5,990 bases of DNA from an uncultured Capnocytophaga sp. (GTDB taxonomy: Bacteria > Bacteroidota > Bacteroidia > Flavobacteriales > Flavobacteriaceae). The stretch covers positions 1 to 5,990 of the forward strand of contig CAJPPS010000092.1 in the NCBI GenBank assembly GCA_905372595.1, given 5' to 3'. The notes under the pieces are model-generated. The model saw nothing but the letters and a program-made list of their open reading frames with translations. It searched no databases and had not been told where the DNA came from. Below, in pieces: positions 1 through 5,906 of the stretch (within the stretch, counting starts at the first letter, position 1; each line of letters starts with the position of its first letter). The position numbers and the translations under genes were made by a program.

Positions 1-15
1 TATCAAAACTTCAAG

Positions 16-1644
16 ATGGATTTAGCTTTCAATAAGAACGAAGATTATAACAAACTTGCCCGAGATGAGGTTCGCCAACGATGGGAGAAGATAAAGCTTG
101 GGGGAGGAACTAAGGCCATAGAGAAGTTACATTCTCAAGGGAAGCTTACAGCACGGGAACGTATAGATTTTTTATTGGATAAAGACAAATCTCGGTTAGA
201 AATAGGGGCTTTTGCTGCAGATGGAATGTATTCAGATTATGGAGGTTGTCCCTCTGCTGGGGTTATTGTAGAAATAGGGTATGTGCGTGGGCGACAGGTA
301 ATAGTGGTAGCAAATGATGCTACAGTGAAAGCAGGGGCTTGGTTCCCTATGACTTGTAAGAAAAATCTCCGAGCTCAGGAAATCTCTATAGAAAATCACT
401 TGCCTATCATTTATTTAGTAGATAGCGCAGGTGTCTTTTTACCTCTTCAGGATGAGGTATTTCCTGATAAAGAACATTTTGGGCGTATTTTCCGTAATAA
501 TGCTCAGATGAGTAGTATGGGAATAGTCCAGATAGCTGCTGTAATGGGAAGCTGTGTAGCGGGAGGGGCTTACTTGCCTATTATGAGTGATGAAGCTCTG
601 ATTGTTAATAAAACAGGAAGTATTTTCTTAGCAGGAAGTTATTTAGTAAAAGCAGCAATAGGAGAAGATGTTGATAATGAAACTCTTGGTGGAGCTACAA
701 CACATTGCCAGATTAGTGGAGTAACTGATTATCAGTGTGAAAATGATCAAGATGCGCTTGAGGTGATTAAGAACCTTGTTGATAAAATAGGAGAATCCCC
801 TAAGGCGGGATTTAGTAGAATAGAGAGTAAGAAACCAAAACTCAATCCATCAGATATTTACGGAATTCTTCCTATGAATCGTACTCAGCCTTATGATATG
901 AAGGAGATTATTCTACGCTTAGTAGATGATTCTCAATGGGAAGAATATAAAGAAGGGTATGGACAGACAATTCTTACTGGATATGCTCGTATAGATGGAT
1001 GGGCTGTGGGAATTGTAGCCAATCAGCGTAAAGTAGTTAAGACAAAAAAAGGAGAAATGCAAGTGGGAGGAGTCATTTATTCAGATAGTGCTGATAAGGC
1101 TACTCGTTTCATTGCTAACTGTAATCAGAAAAAAATCCCTCTTGTATTCTTACAGGACGTTACAGGATTTATGGTAGGTTCTAAGTCAGAACACGGCGGA
1201 ATTATCAAAGATGGAGCAAAACTAGTAAATGCTGTGGCTAACTCAGTAGTTCCCAAATTTACAATTATTGTAGGTAATTCTTATGGAGCGGGGAACTATG
1301 CAATGTGTGGAAAAGCTTATGATCCACGCCTAATAGTGGCATATCCTTCAGCTAATTTGGCTGTAATGGGTGGAGCTCAAGCTGCAAAAGTACTTTTACA
1401 AATAGAAACAGCTACGCTTAAGCGAAAAGGAGAAGAAATCTCTCCAGAGAGAGAAAACCAACTTTTGCAGGAAATTACTCAGAAATATGAGGAACAAACA
1501 ACTCCTTATTATGCTGCGGCTCGGTTATGGACAGATGCTATTATTGATCCTCTCGATACCCGCCTTTGGATATCTCAAGGGATAGAAGCCGCAAATAACG
1601 CTCCTATAGAAAAGGCATTTAACTTAGGAATTATTCAAGTTTAA
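16..1644 (+). CDS. Acyl-CoA carboxylase, carboxyltransferase (beta) subunit, methylcrotonyl-CoA carboxylase type
   Basis: This 542-residue protein is the carboxyltransferase half of a cytosolic biotin-dependent acyl-CoA carboxylase; it moves the carboxyl group from carboxybiotin to an acyl-CoA. The N-terminal carboxyltransferase half (about 25-270) carries KLTARERID (43-51), the stretch VFPDKEHFGR (148-157), GSCVAGGAY (178-186) and IFLAGSYLVKAA (203-214), all very like methylcrotonyl-CoA carboxylase beta. The C-terminal half (about 285-540) carries FLQDVTGFMVG (378-388), GNSYGAGNYAMCG (420-432) and a conserved ending NAPIEKAFNLG. The glycines of VAGGAY and YGAGNY are expected to form the oxyanion holes. 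Length is normal for the family. The ATG at 16 gives the expected family N-terminus; only 15 bases lie upstream, so its promoter is not visible. No biotin carboxylase or biotin carrier gene is in the window, so the true substrate (methylcrotonyl-, propionyl- or another acyl-CoA) is uncertain. A basic insert near 337-350 is discussed as a finding. Confidence 0.95.
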   Translation: MDLAFNKNEDYNKLARDEVRQRWEKIKLGGGTKAIEKLHSQGKLTARERIDFLLDKDKSRLEIGAFAADGMYSDYGGCPSAGVIVEIGYVRGRQVIVVANDATVKAGAWFPMTCKKNLRAQEISIENHLPIIYLVDSAGVFLPLQDEVFPDKEHFGRIFRNNAQMSSMGIVQIAAVMGSCVAGGAYLPIMSDEALIVNKTGSIFLAGSYLVKAAIGEDVDNETLGGATTHCQISGVTDYQCENDQDALEVIKNLVDKIGESPKAGFSRIESKKPKLNPSDIYGILPMNRTQPYDMKEIILRLVDDSQWEEYKEGYGQTILTGYARIDGWAVGIVANQRKVVKTKKGEMQVGGVIYSDSADKATRFIANCNQKKIPLVFLQDVTGFMVGSKSEHGGIIKDGAKLVNAVANSVVPKFTIIVGNSYGAGNYAMCGKAYDPRLIVAYPSANLAVMGGAQAAKVLLQIETATLKRKGEEISPERENQLLQEITQKYEEQTTPYYAAARLWTDAIIDPLDTRLWISQGIEAANNAPIEKAFNLGIIQV

Positions 1645-1716
1645 TCTATAAAGACCATATTATGACAATCAATATTCAAGCAACGAAATATATAGATACT
1701 GAAAACTAATAAAGAG

Positions 1717-2034
1717 ATGAGTACATACATTAGAAAAAATGCCTTGGAATTTCACATTGATTTGAGAAATGTACGTGATGAGCGCACTTTCTTAATGAAG
1801 ATGAAAGAAAGTTTTTCTTTTCCTGATTACTTTGGTTATACATTGGATTGTCTAGATGATTGTATGCAATCGTTGGACTGGATAGACCATAAACAAGTAT
1901 TAGCAAAGTTCTATCATCTGGATGATGTAAGAAAGCATAACGAGACCCTTTACGGAGAGATTGTTAGTAGCCTTGAGCTATATCGTTCTTATTGGAATGG
2001 AAATCCTGAAAAGAAAGTACAATTTGAGTATTAA
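1717..2034 (+). CDS. Barstar-family ribonuclease inhibitor (immunity protein)
   Basis: This 105-residue cytosolic protein resembles barstar, the inhibitor that plugs the active site of the secreted RNase barnase. The key similarity is residues 36-49: PDYFGYTLDCLDDC aligns without gaps to the barstar segment PEYYGENLDALWDC. Asp44 and Asp48 take the places of barstar Asp35 and Asp39, two main contacts to barnase, while barstar Trp38 is replaced by Asp47. The C-terminal end (KKVQFEY) fits the last beta strand; the helix carrying barstar Glu76 and Glu80 is not clearly conserved. Length is slightly above that of barstar (about 90). The ATG at 1717 follows two stop codons and an A-rich stretch. It lies 72 bp after the carboxylase gene with no terminator or TAnnTTTG promoter seen between, so it may be read from upstream. 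No complete barnase-like toxin is in the window, so its partner may be elsewhere, or it may guard against incoming toxins. The family call is firm; the role is inferred. Confidence 0.85.
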   Translation: MSTYIRKNALEFHIDLRNVRDERTFLMKMKESFSFPDYFGYTLDCLDDCMQSLDWIDHKQVLAKFYHLDDVRKHNETLYGEIVSSLELYRSYWNGNPEKKVQFEY

Positions 2035-2051
2035 TTATGTAAAGAAGTAAA

Positions 2052-2085
2052 AAGCAAAGCAACTAGAATCCTAGTTGCTTTGCTT
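2052..2085. terminator. Hairpin terminator between convergent barstar and recA genes
   Basis: A perfect 15-bp inverted repeat (arms 2052-2066 and 2071-2085, AAGCAAAGCAACTAG and its complement) encloses the 4-base loop AATC. It lies in the 84-bp gap between two converging genes. On the minus strand the stem runs into a T-rich tract (complement of 2041-2053), which is the form of an intrinsic terminator for recA. On the plus strand the following bases are TCTAAATC, less T-rich, so termination of the barstar transcript is probably weaker or depends on the stem alone. Confidence 0.85.
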
Positions 2086-2118
2086 CTAAATCAATAGAAA
2101 GTCTAATTTATGTAATTT

Positions 2119-3261
2119 CTATTCATCATCCTCTTCATCATTATCAAAATCATCATCTGGTTCCTCATATCCAGAGTCATCATCTGATTTTCCTTTGGCT
2201 TTGGTCTTTGTTGTTTTTTTCTTATCTACAGGAGTTTCTTCTTTTGCTGCTTGTTTGATTTTGTTCTCTATCTCTTCAGCCATTTCAGGATTATCCTTTA
2301 GTAGTGCTATAGTAGCTTCTCTTCCTTGTGCTAATCGGGTTCCTCCATAGCTATACCAAGCCCCACTTTTACTTACAATATTGTAATCCACACCCCAATC
2401 TACAATTTCAGCAATTTTAGAAATACCCTCTCCATATACAATTTCAAATTCTGTACGCTGGAAAGGAGGAGCCACCTTATTTTTTACGATTTTCACCTTG
2501 GTGAGGCTACCATAAGCATCCCCATCTTTGGTAGTCAAAGGGGTAGATTGCCTACGAACATCTACTCGGACAGAAGAATAGAACTTCAGAGCATTTCCTC
2601 CTGTAGTTGTTTCAGGGTTTCCGAAAGTAACTCCTATTTTGTCCCTAAGCTGATTGATAAACATTACCACACAGTTCGCCTTACTGATACTTCCAGTGAT
2701 TTTGCGTAGAGCCTGAGACATTAGTCGAGCGTGAACACCCATTTTTGAGTCTCCCATATCTCCTTCTATCTCTGACTTAGGGGTAAGAGCTGCTACAGAG
2801 TCAATGACAATAATATCTATAGCTCCCGAACGAACAAGGCTATCTACAATCTCAAGAGCTTGTTCCCCATTATCAGGCTGGGAAATAATAAGAGTATCAG
2901 TATCAACACCTATTTTTTTTGCATAGTTAGGATCAAAAGCGTGTTCAGCATCTATGAAAGCAGCAGTTCCTCCCTTTTTCTGAGCCTCGGCAATGGCGTG
3001 AAGGGTAAGGGTGGTTTTCCCTGAGGATTCTTGCCCATATACTTCTATGATACGTCCGCGTGGGTATCCTCCTACACCCAAGGCAATATCTAGCCCTAAA
3101 GAACCAGAGGGAATTACCTCCACTTCTTCGGCAACTTTATCACCTAAGCGCATTACAGTACCTTTCCCAAAAGACTTGTCTAATTTCTCTAAAGCAAGTT
3201 TCAGGGCTAAAGCCTTTGCATCTTGGTCTTTCTTAGGCTCTACTTTTTCTTTTTTTGCCAT
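2119..3261 (-). CDS. recA: RecA recombinase
   Basis: RecA forms an ATP-dependent filament on single-stranded DNA, drives strand exchange in homologous recombination and, where LexA is present, stimulates its self-cleavage. The 380-residue protein shows the whole RecA core. The P-loop GQESSGKT is at 76-83 (Lys82), the catalytic-type Glu106 lies in DAEHAF, and Walker B IVIDSVAAL is at 151-159. Loop L1 is at about 167-174 (GDMGDSKM), the Gln204 switch is in FINQLRDKIG, loop L2 is GNPETTTGGNALKF (214-227), and KNK is at 260-262. The P-loop has Gln77 where E. coli and most RecAs have Pro67. The C-terminal extension is lysine-rich (about 336-358) and then strongly acidic (about 360-380), making the protein longer than E. 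coli RecA (about 352 residues). The start MAKKEK fits an ATG at 3261. It follows ppa by 42 bp on the same strand, but a good -7 element lies in that gap, so it probably has its own promoter. No known LexA-box type is visible upstream. Confidence 0.99.
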   Translation of the reverse strand: MAKKEKVEPKKDQDAKALALKLALEKLDKSFGKGTVMRLGDKVAEEVEVIPSGSLGLDIALGVGGYPRGRIIEVYGQESSGKTTLTLHAIAEAQKKGGTAAFIDAEHAFDPNYAKKIGVDTDTLIISQPDNGEQALEIVDSLVRSGAIDIIVIDSVAALTPKSEIEGDMGDSKMGVHARLMSQALRKITGSISKANCVVMFINQLRDKIGVTFGNPETTTGGNALKFYSSVRVDVRRQSTPLTTKDGDAYGSLTKVKIVKNKVAPPFQRTEFEIVYGEGISKIAEIVDWGVDYNIVSKSGAWYSYGGTRLAQGREATIALLKDNPEMAEEIENKIKQAAKEETPVDKKKTTKTKAKGKSDDDSGYEEPDDDFDNDEEDDE

Positions 3262-3289
3262 TGAATCTTAGTTTTTTAGTTTTTGAATC
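3261..3289 (-). repeat. Nested direct repeats in the recA leader
   Basis: On the plus strand TTGAATC occurs at 3261-3267 and again at 3283-3289, enclosing two tandem copies of TTAGTTTT (3268-3275 and 3276-3283). Read on the minus strand, the recA leader is therefore GATTCAA, two AAAACTAA units, and GATTCAA again running into the start codon. The segment spans the probable transcription start to the ATG. It may just be an A-rich translation enhancer of the kind used in place of a Shine-Dalgarno site in this phylum. Confidence 0.55.
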
Positions 3290-3290
3290 A

Positions 3291-3298
3291 CAAAGATA
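3291..3298 (-). promoter_or_regulatory. Probable recA promoter -7 element (TATCTTTG)
   Basis: On the minus strand TATCTTTG matches the Bacteroidota primary sigma factor -7 consensus TAnnTTTG exactly and lies 29 bp before the recA start codon, just after the ppa stop codon. This would start transcription near 3283-3286 and give a leader of about 23 bases. No clear TTG or TTTG -33 box is visible 17-23 bp further upstream, where the sequence is the 3' end of ppa, so the promoter is weak, needs an activator, or is a chance match. Confidence 0.6.
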
Positions 3299-3303
3299 AG
3301 TGC

Positions 3304-3816
3304 TTAAAGAACGAATTTTTTATCAGATTGTCCTTTATAACGTGTGATACATTCTTGATATACTTCGAGAGCTTTCTGGGCATCTCCCCAGCCTCTTACA
3401 TCTACTTTTTTGTTTTCGAGGTCTTTATATACTTTGAAGAAGTGTTCTATTTCTTTTACCAAGTGAGGATTTACATCTTTAAGATCACTGATGTTACGGA
3501 AGTTAGGATCAGCAACAGGAACGCAAAGAACTTTCTCATCTCCTCCTTTTTCGTCGGACATATAAAGGATTCCCACAGGTCTTACTTCTACCACACATCC
3601 AGGGATGAAAGCAATAGTGGAAATAACTAGAACATCCAACGGATCCCCATCATCAGCAAGAGTTTCAGGAATAAAACCATAATCAGTAGGATATATCATA
3701 GAGGTGTGTAATAGTCTGTCAAAACGTATTTTCCCTAATCCAAAATCATACTCATACTTGTTTCTGCTTCCTCTAGGAATTTCGATAAGAACATCAAAAG
3801 TTGTTTCTTTAGCCAT
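3304..3816 (-). CDS. ppa: Family I inorganic pyrophosphatase
   Basis: This enzyme hydrolyses pyrophosphate to two phosphates in the cytosol with Mg2+, pulling forward DNA, RNA, protein and isoprenoid synthesis. At 170 residues it has the usual length of bacterial family I enzymes. The signature DGDPLDVL (56-63) supplies metal ligands Asp56, Asp58 and Asp61, matching E. coli Asp65, Asp67 and Asp70. Glu12, Lys20, Glu22, Arg34 and Tyr46 match the other active-site residues. Asp88 and Asp93 in DEKGGDEK match Asp97 and Asp102, followed by Lys95. HFFKVYKDLE (125-134) gives Tyr130 and Lys131. No key residue is missing. The ATG at 3816 gives a normal N-terminus and sits about 28 bp after a well-formed promoter. 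recA follows on the same strand after 42 bp with no terminator between, so read-through into recA is likely. The function is certain at family level. Confidence 0.97.
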   Translation of the reverse strand: MAKETTFDVLIEIPRGSRNKYEYDFGLGKIRFDRLLHTSMIYPTDYGFIPETLADDGDPLDVLVISTIAFIPGCVVEVRPVGILYMSDEKGGDEKVLCVPVADPNFRNISDLKDVNPHLVKEIEHFFKVYKDLENKKVDVRGWGDAQKALEVYQECITRYKGQSDKKFVL

Positions 3817-3843
3817 TTTTTATTTGTATTTGAAATTAATGAG

Positions 3844-3874
3844 CAAAGGTAGTTTATTTTTTTTTATTATCAAA
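3844..3874 (-). promoter_or_regulatory. ppa promoter, TTTG-N19-TACCTTTG
   Basis: Read on the minus strand, TTTG (complement of 3871-3874) is followed after 19 bp by TACCTTTG (complement of 3844-3851). Both boxes and the spacing match the Bacteroidota housekeeping promoter (TTTG or TTG, about 17-23 bp, TAnnTTTG). The expected transcript starts near 3837-3840 and leaves a short A-rich leader before the ppa ATG. The spacer contains a run of nine A on this strand (3857-3865). Confidence 0.8.
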
Positions 3875-3910
3875 GTAAATATTTATGTTTCTTTCTTGAG
3901 AAAAAAATTG

Positions 3911-3918
3911 TATTTTTG
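3911..3918 (+). promoter_or_regulatory. Probable -7 element (TATTTTTG) for the hemerythrin/PAS gene
   Basis: TATTTTTG matches TAnnTTTG exactly and ends 23 bp before the ATG at 3942, so a transcript would have a leader of about 15-18 bases. The expected -33 TTG box is not present at normal spacing; the nearest TTG (3896-3898) is only 12 bp away. The element is divergent from the ppa promoter, and both share the 125-bp gap 3817-3941. Confidence 0.55.
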
Positions 3919-3941
3919 CGCCATATTTTTAAATTTCAAAG

Positions 3942-4895
3942 ATGTATTCAGAACTTTCAGAAGGACACCCTATTCGTACCTATTTGCACGAGACAGAGCT
4001 TATTCAGAATCTCTTGGAAGAAATTATGAGAACAGACCCTGAGACAGAGTATCAGAAGTTCTATAATCTTTTCAATCATCTCTCTACTGTAGAAAAGCGT
4101 TTTGTAAGAAAAGAAAATCAACTTTTCCCTTTCTTGGAATTACGAGGCTGGACGAATCCTTCTCAAAATATGTGGTCATTCCACGATACTATTAGGGATA
4201 TGTTCCGATTGGTGCGAAAGAATTTAGAAGATAAAGATCCGCTTGCTGCCAAGGAAAATATGGTATATATAGAGGATAATTTGCATAGATTATTGAATGT
4301 AGAGTATAATATTCTATTTGCTCGTGCTTTAGAACTTCTAACAGAAGAAGATTGGATAAAAATGCGACAAGGGGAAGATGAAATAGGATGGATGCTTTCC
4401 TCTCCACCTCCTACTTATCCTAATGAGTCGGGTTATGTACATCCTTCAATGGATACTTCTATACGCACAGACGTTGTTTTCGATGAAAAAGCACAGCATT
4501 ATGATGAGGGATATATGACCATCGAGCAAGTGAATTTGTTGCTCAAAACACTTCCTATTGATATTACTTTTGTAGATGAGTACGATAAGGTAATTTTCTA
4601 TAATCGAGGTGAAGAACGTGTTTTCCCTCGTAGTGCTGGAATTATTGGTAGGGAAGTGAAATTCTGCCATCCACCTAAGAGTGTAGGAACAGTATTGAAA
4701 ATTGTAGAGGCTTTCCGAGCAGGAACTCAGAATGAGGCTAATTTCTGGTTTAATTACCGAGGAAGGCTTATATATGTACGTTACTTTGCAGTGAGAGATG
4801 CTCAAAAGAACTACAAAGGAGTTATTGAAATGTCGCAAGATATTACTGATATTAAGCTCATTGAAGGAGAGAGACGCCTTCTAGAATGGGAATAG
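3942..4895 (+). CDS. Hemerythrin-like/PAS domain sensor protein of the DUF438-associated family
   Basis: This 317-residue soluble protein has two parts. Residues about 8-135 form a helical hemerythrin-like (HHE) domain, with GHPIRTYLHE at the start, RKENQLFPFLE (56-66), MWSFHDTIR (77-85) and EYNILFARALELLTEEDW (121-138). A proline-rich and acidic linker (about 150-190) follows. Residues about 195-317 are a PAS domain of the type found behind DUF438, with LPIDITFVDE (204-213), NRGEERVFPRS (221-231), CHPPKSV (242-248), YVRYFAVRD (278-286), SQDITDI (298-304) and a typical ending ERRLLEWE. The usual N-terminal DUF438 domain is absent, and the protein begins almost directly at GHPI. There is no kinase, cyclase or DNA-binding output domain. 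It is probably a sensor of oxygen, nitric oxide, iron or redox state through a metal or heme cofactor; ligand and partner are unknown. The ATG suits the -7 element upstream. The next gene begins 27 bp downstream on the same strand. Confidence 0.85.
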   Translation: MYSELSEGHPIRTYLHETELIQNLLEEIMRTDPETEYQKFYNLFNHLSTVEKRFVRKENQLFPFLELRGWTNPSQNMWSFHDTIRDMFRLVRKNLEDKDPLAAKENMVYIEDNLHRLLNVEYNILFARALELLTEEDWIKMRQGEDEIGWMLSSPPPTYPNESGYVHPSMDTSIRTDVVFDEKAQHYDEGYMTIEQVNLLLKTLPIDITFVDEYDKVIFYNRGEERVFPRSAGIIGREVKFCHPPKSVGTVLKIVEAFRAGTQNEANFWFNYRGRLIYVRYFAVRDAQKNYKGVIEMSQDITDIKLIEGERRLLEWE

Positions 4896-4922
4896 ATTTC
4901 TTAATATTTATATTAGATTATC

Positions 4923-5906
4923 TTGGCAAAAATCATAGAACAAATAAAAGAGCCTATCGCTCACGAGATGAGTGCTTTCGAGGACAAGTTTAGGCAATCA
5001 ATGTCCTCAAAAGTGGCTTTGCTTAACCGTATTACACATTATATAGTAAATCGTAAGGGAAAGCAAATGCGTCCTATGTTTGTTTTTCTGGTAGCAAAGC
5101 TTGTCTCTGAAGGAAAAATAAATGAACGTACTTATCGAGGGGCTTCAGTGATAGAACTTATCCATACAGCTACTCTTGTACACGATGATGTGGTAGATGA
5201 TAGCAATAAGCGAAGAGGCTTTTTTTCTATTAATGCATTGTGGAAGAATAAGATAGCGGTTCTAGTAGGTGATTATCTTCTTTCAAAAGGGCTTTTGCTT
5301 TCTATTGATAATAATGATTTTGACTTACTGAAGATTATATCAGTAGCTGTGCGAGAGATGAGCGAAGGGGAGCTATTACAGATGGAAAAAGCAAGGCGAT
5401 TGGATATCACAGAGGAAGTTTATTATGAAATAATTCGTCAGAAAACAGCCACTCTTATAGCAGCTTGTTGTGCAATGGGAGCCTGTTCTGTACTTCCTGA
5501 TAACCCAGAAATTATAGAAAAAATGCGCCTTTTTGGTCAGTGGGTAGGAATGGCCTTCCAGATAAAAGATGACTTGTTTGACTATACAGAAGAAGCCATA
5601 GGCAAGCCTACAGGGATAGATATTAAAGAACAAAAAATGACCTTACCTCTTATCTATACCCTCAATACAGCTCAGGAGCACGATAGGCGTTGGCTTATTA
5701 ATAGTATTAAGAACCATAATACAGATAAAAAAAGGGTGAAGGAAGTTATTTCCTTTGTAAAAGCCCACGGAGGAATAGAGCATACACAACAGAAGATGCT
5801 TGCTTATCAGGAAAAAGCACTTGCCATTTTAGATGAATTTCCTGAATCTCCTTATAAGAAAGCTCTTTTACAAATAGTATCTTATGTGATTCACAGAACC
5901 ATATAG
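4923..5906 (+). CDS. Long-chain polyprenyl diphosphate synthase (IspB-like), TTG start
   Basis: This 327-residue trans-prenyltransferase extends an allylic diphosphate with isopentenyl diphosphate units, most likely to make the side chain of menaquinone. It contains KGKQMRP (45-51), the first aspartate motif DDVVD (88-92) followed by RR (97-98), VLVGDYLL (113-120), KTATLIAACC (174-183) and the second aspartate motif DDLFD (216-220). The small residues before the first motif (Ala83 and Thr84 in HTATLVH) resemble E. coli IspB and favour a long product rather than farnesyl or geranylgeranyl diphosphate. I place the start at the TTG at 4923. An in-frame stop at 4914-4916 bars anything much longer, and the next ATG (4968) would remove IKEPIAHE, which appears conserved in related flavobacterial enzymes. 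It lies 27 bp after the hemerythrin/PAS gene with no promoter between, so co-transcription is likely. Exact chain length cannot be read from the sequence. Confidence 0.93.
   Translation: MAKIIEQIKEPIAHEMSAFEDKFRQSMSSKVALLNRITHYIVNRKGKQMRPMFVFLVAKLVSEGKINERTYRGASVIELIHTATLVHDDVVDDSNKRRGFFSINALWKNKIAVLVGDYLLSKGLLLSIDNNDFDLLKIISVAVREMSEGELLQMEKARRLDITEEVYYEIIRQKTATLIAACCAMGACSVLPDNPEIIEKMRLFGQWVGMAFQIKDDLFDYTEEAIGKPTGIDIKEQKMTLPLIYTLNTAQEHDRRWLINSIKNHNTDKKRVKEVISFVKAHGGIEHTQQKMLAYQEKALAILDEFPESPYKKALLQIVSYVIHRTI

Noticed and set aside
1662..1709. A 15-codon reading frame starting with ATG before the barstar gene, a possible leader peptide.
   Set aside because: It is too short to support as a gene, has no promoter and no codon signal. 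Its wider frame is discussed only as a possible barnase relic.
3011..3271. An 86-codon frame on the plus strand opposite the start of recA.
   Set aside because: It lies entirely antisense to a certain recA gene, is rich in Ser/Pro/Phe as expected from a complement frame, and resembles no family I know.
3283..3630. A 115-codon plus-strand frame opposite the 3' part of ppa, very rich in Phe, Tyr and Ile.
   Set aside because: The composition is that of a complement of AT-rich coding sequence; ppa on the other strand is certain.
3704..4042. A 112-codon plus-strand frame spanning the ppa start, the divergent promoter region and the start of the hemerythrin/PAS gene.
   Set aside because: It crosses two promoters and overlaps two well-supported genes in other frames; no recognisable domain.
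4192..4838. Two minus-strand frames (4192-4407 and 4446-4838) opposite the hemerythrin/PAS gene.
   Set aside because: Both are complement frames of a clearly recognised family member, with no promoter and no domain.
4896..4922. TATCTTGG near 4918-4926 as a promoter for the prenyl synthase.
   Set aside because: It mismatches TAnnTTTG and overlaps the start codon, so it cannot serve this gene.
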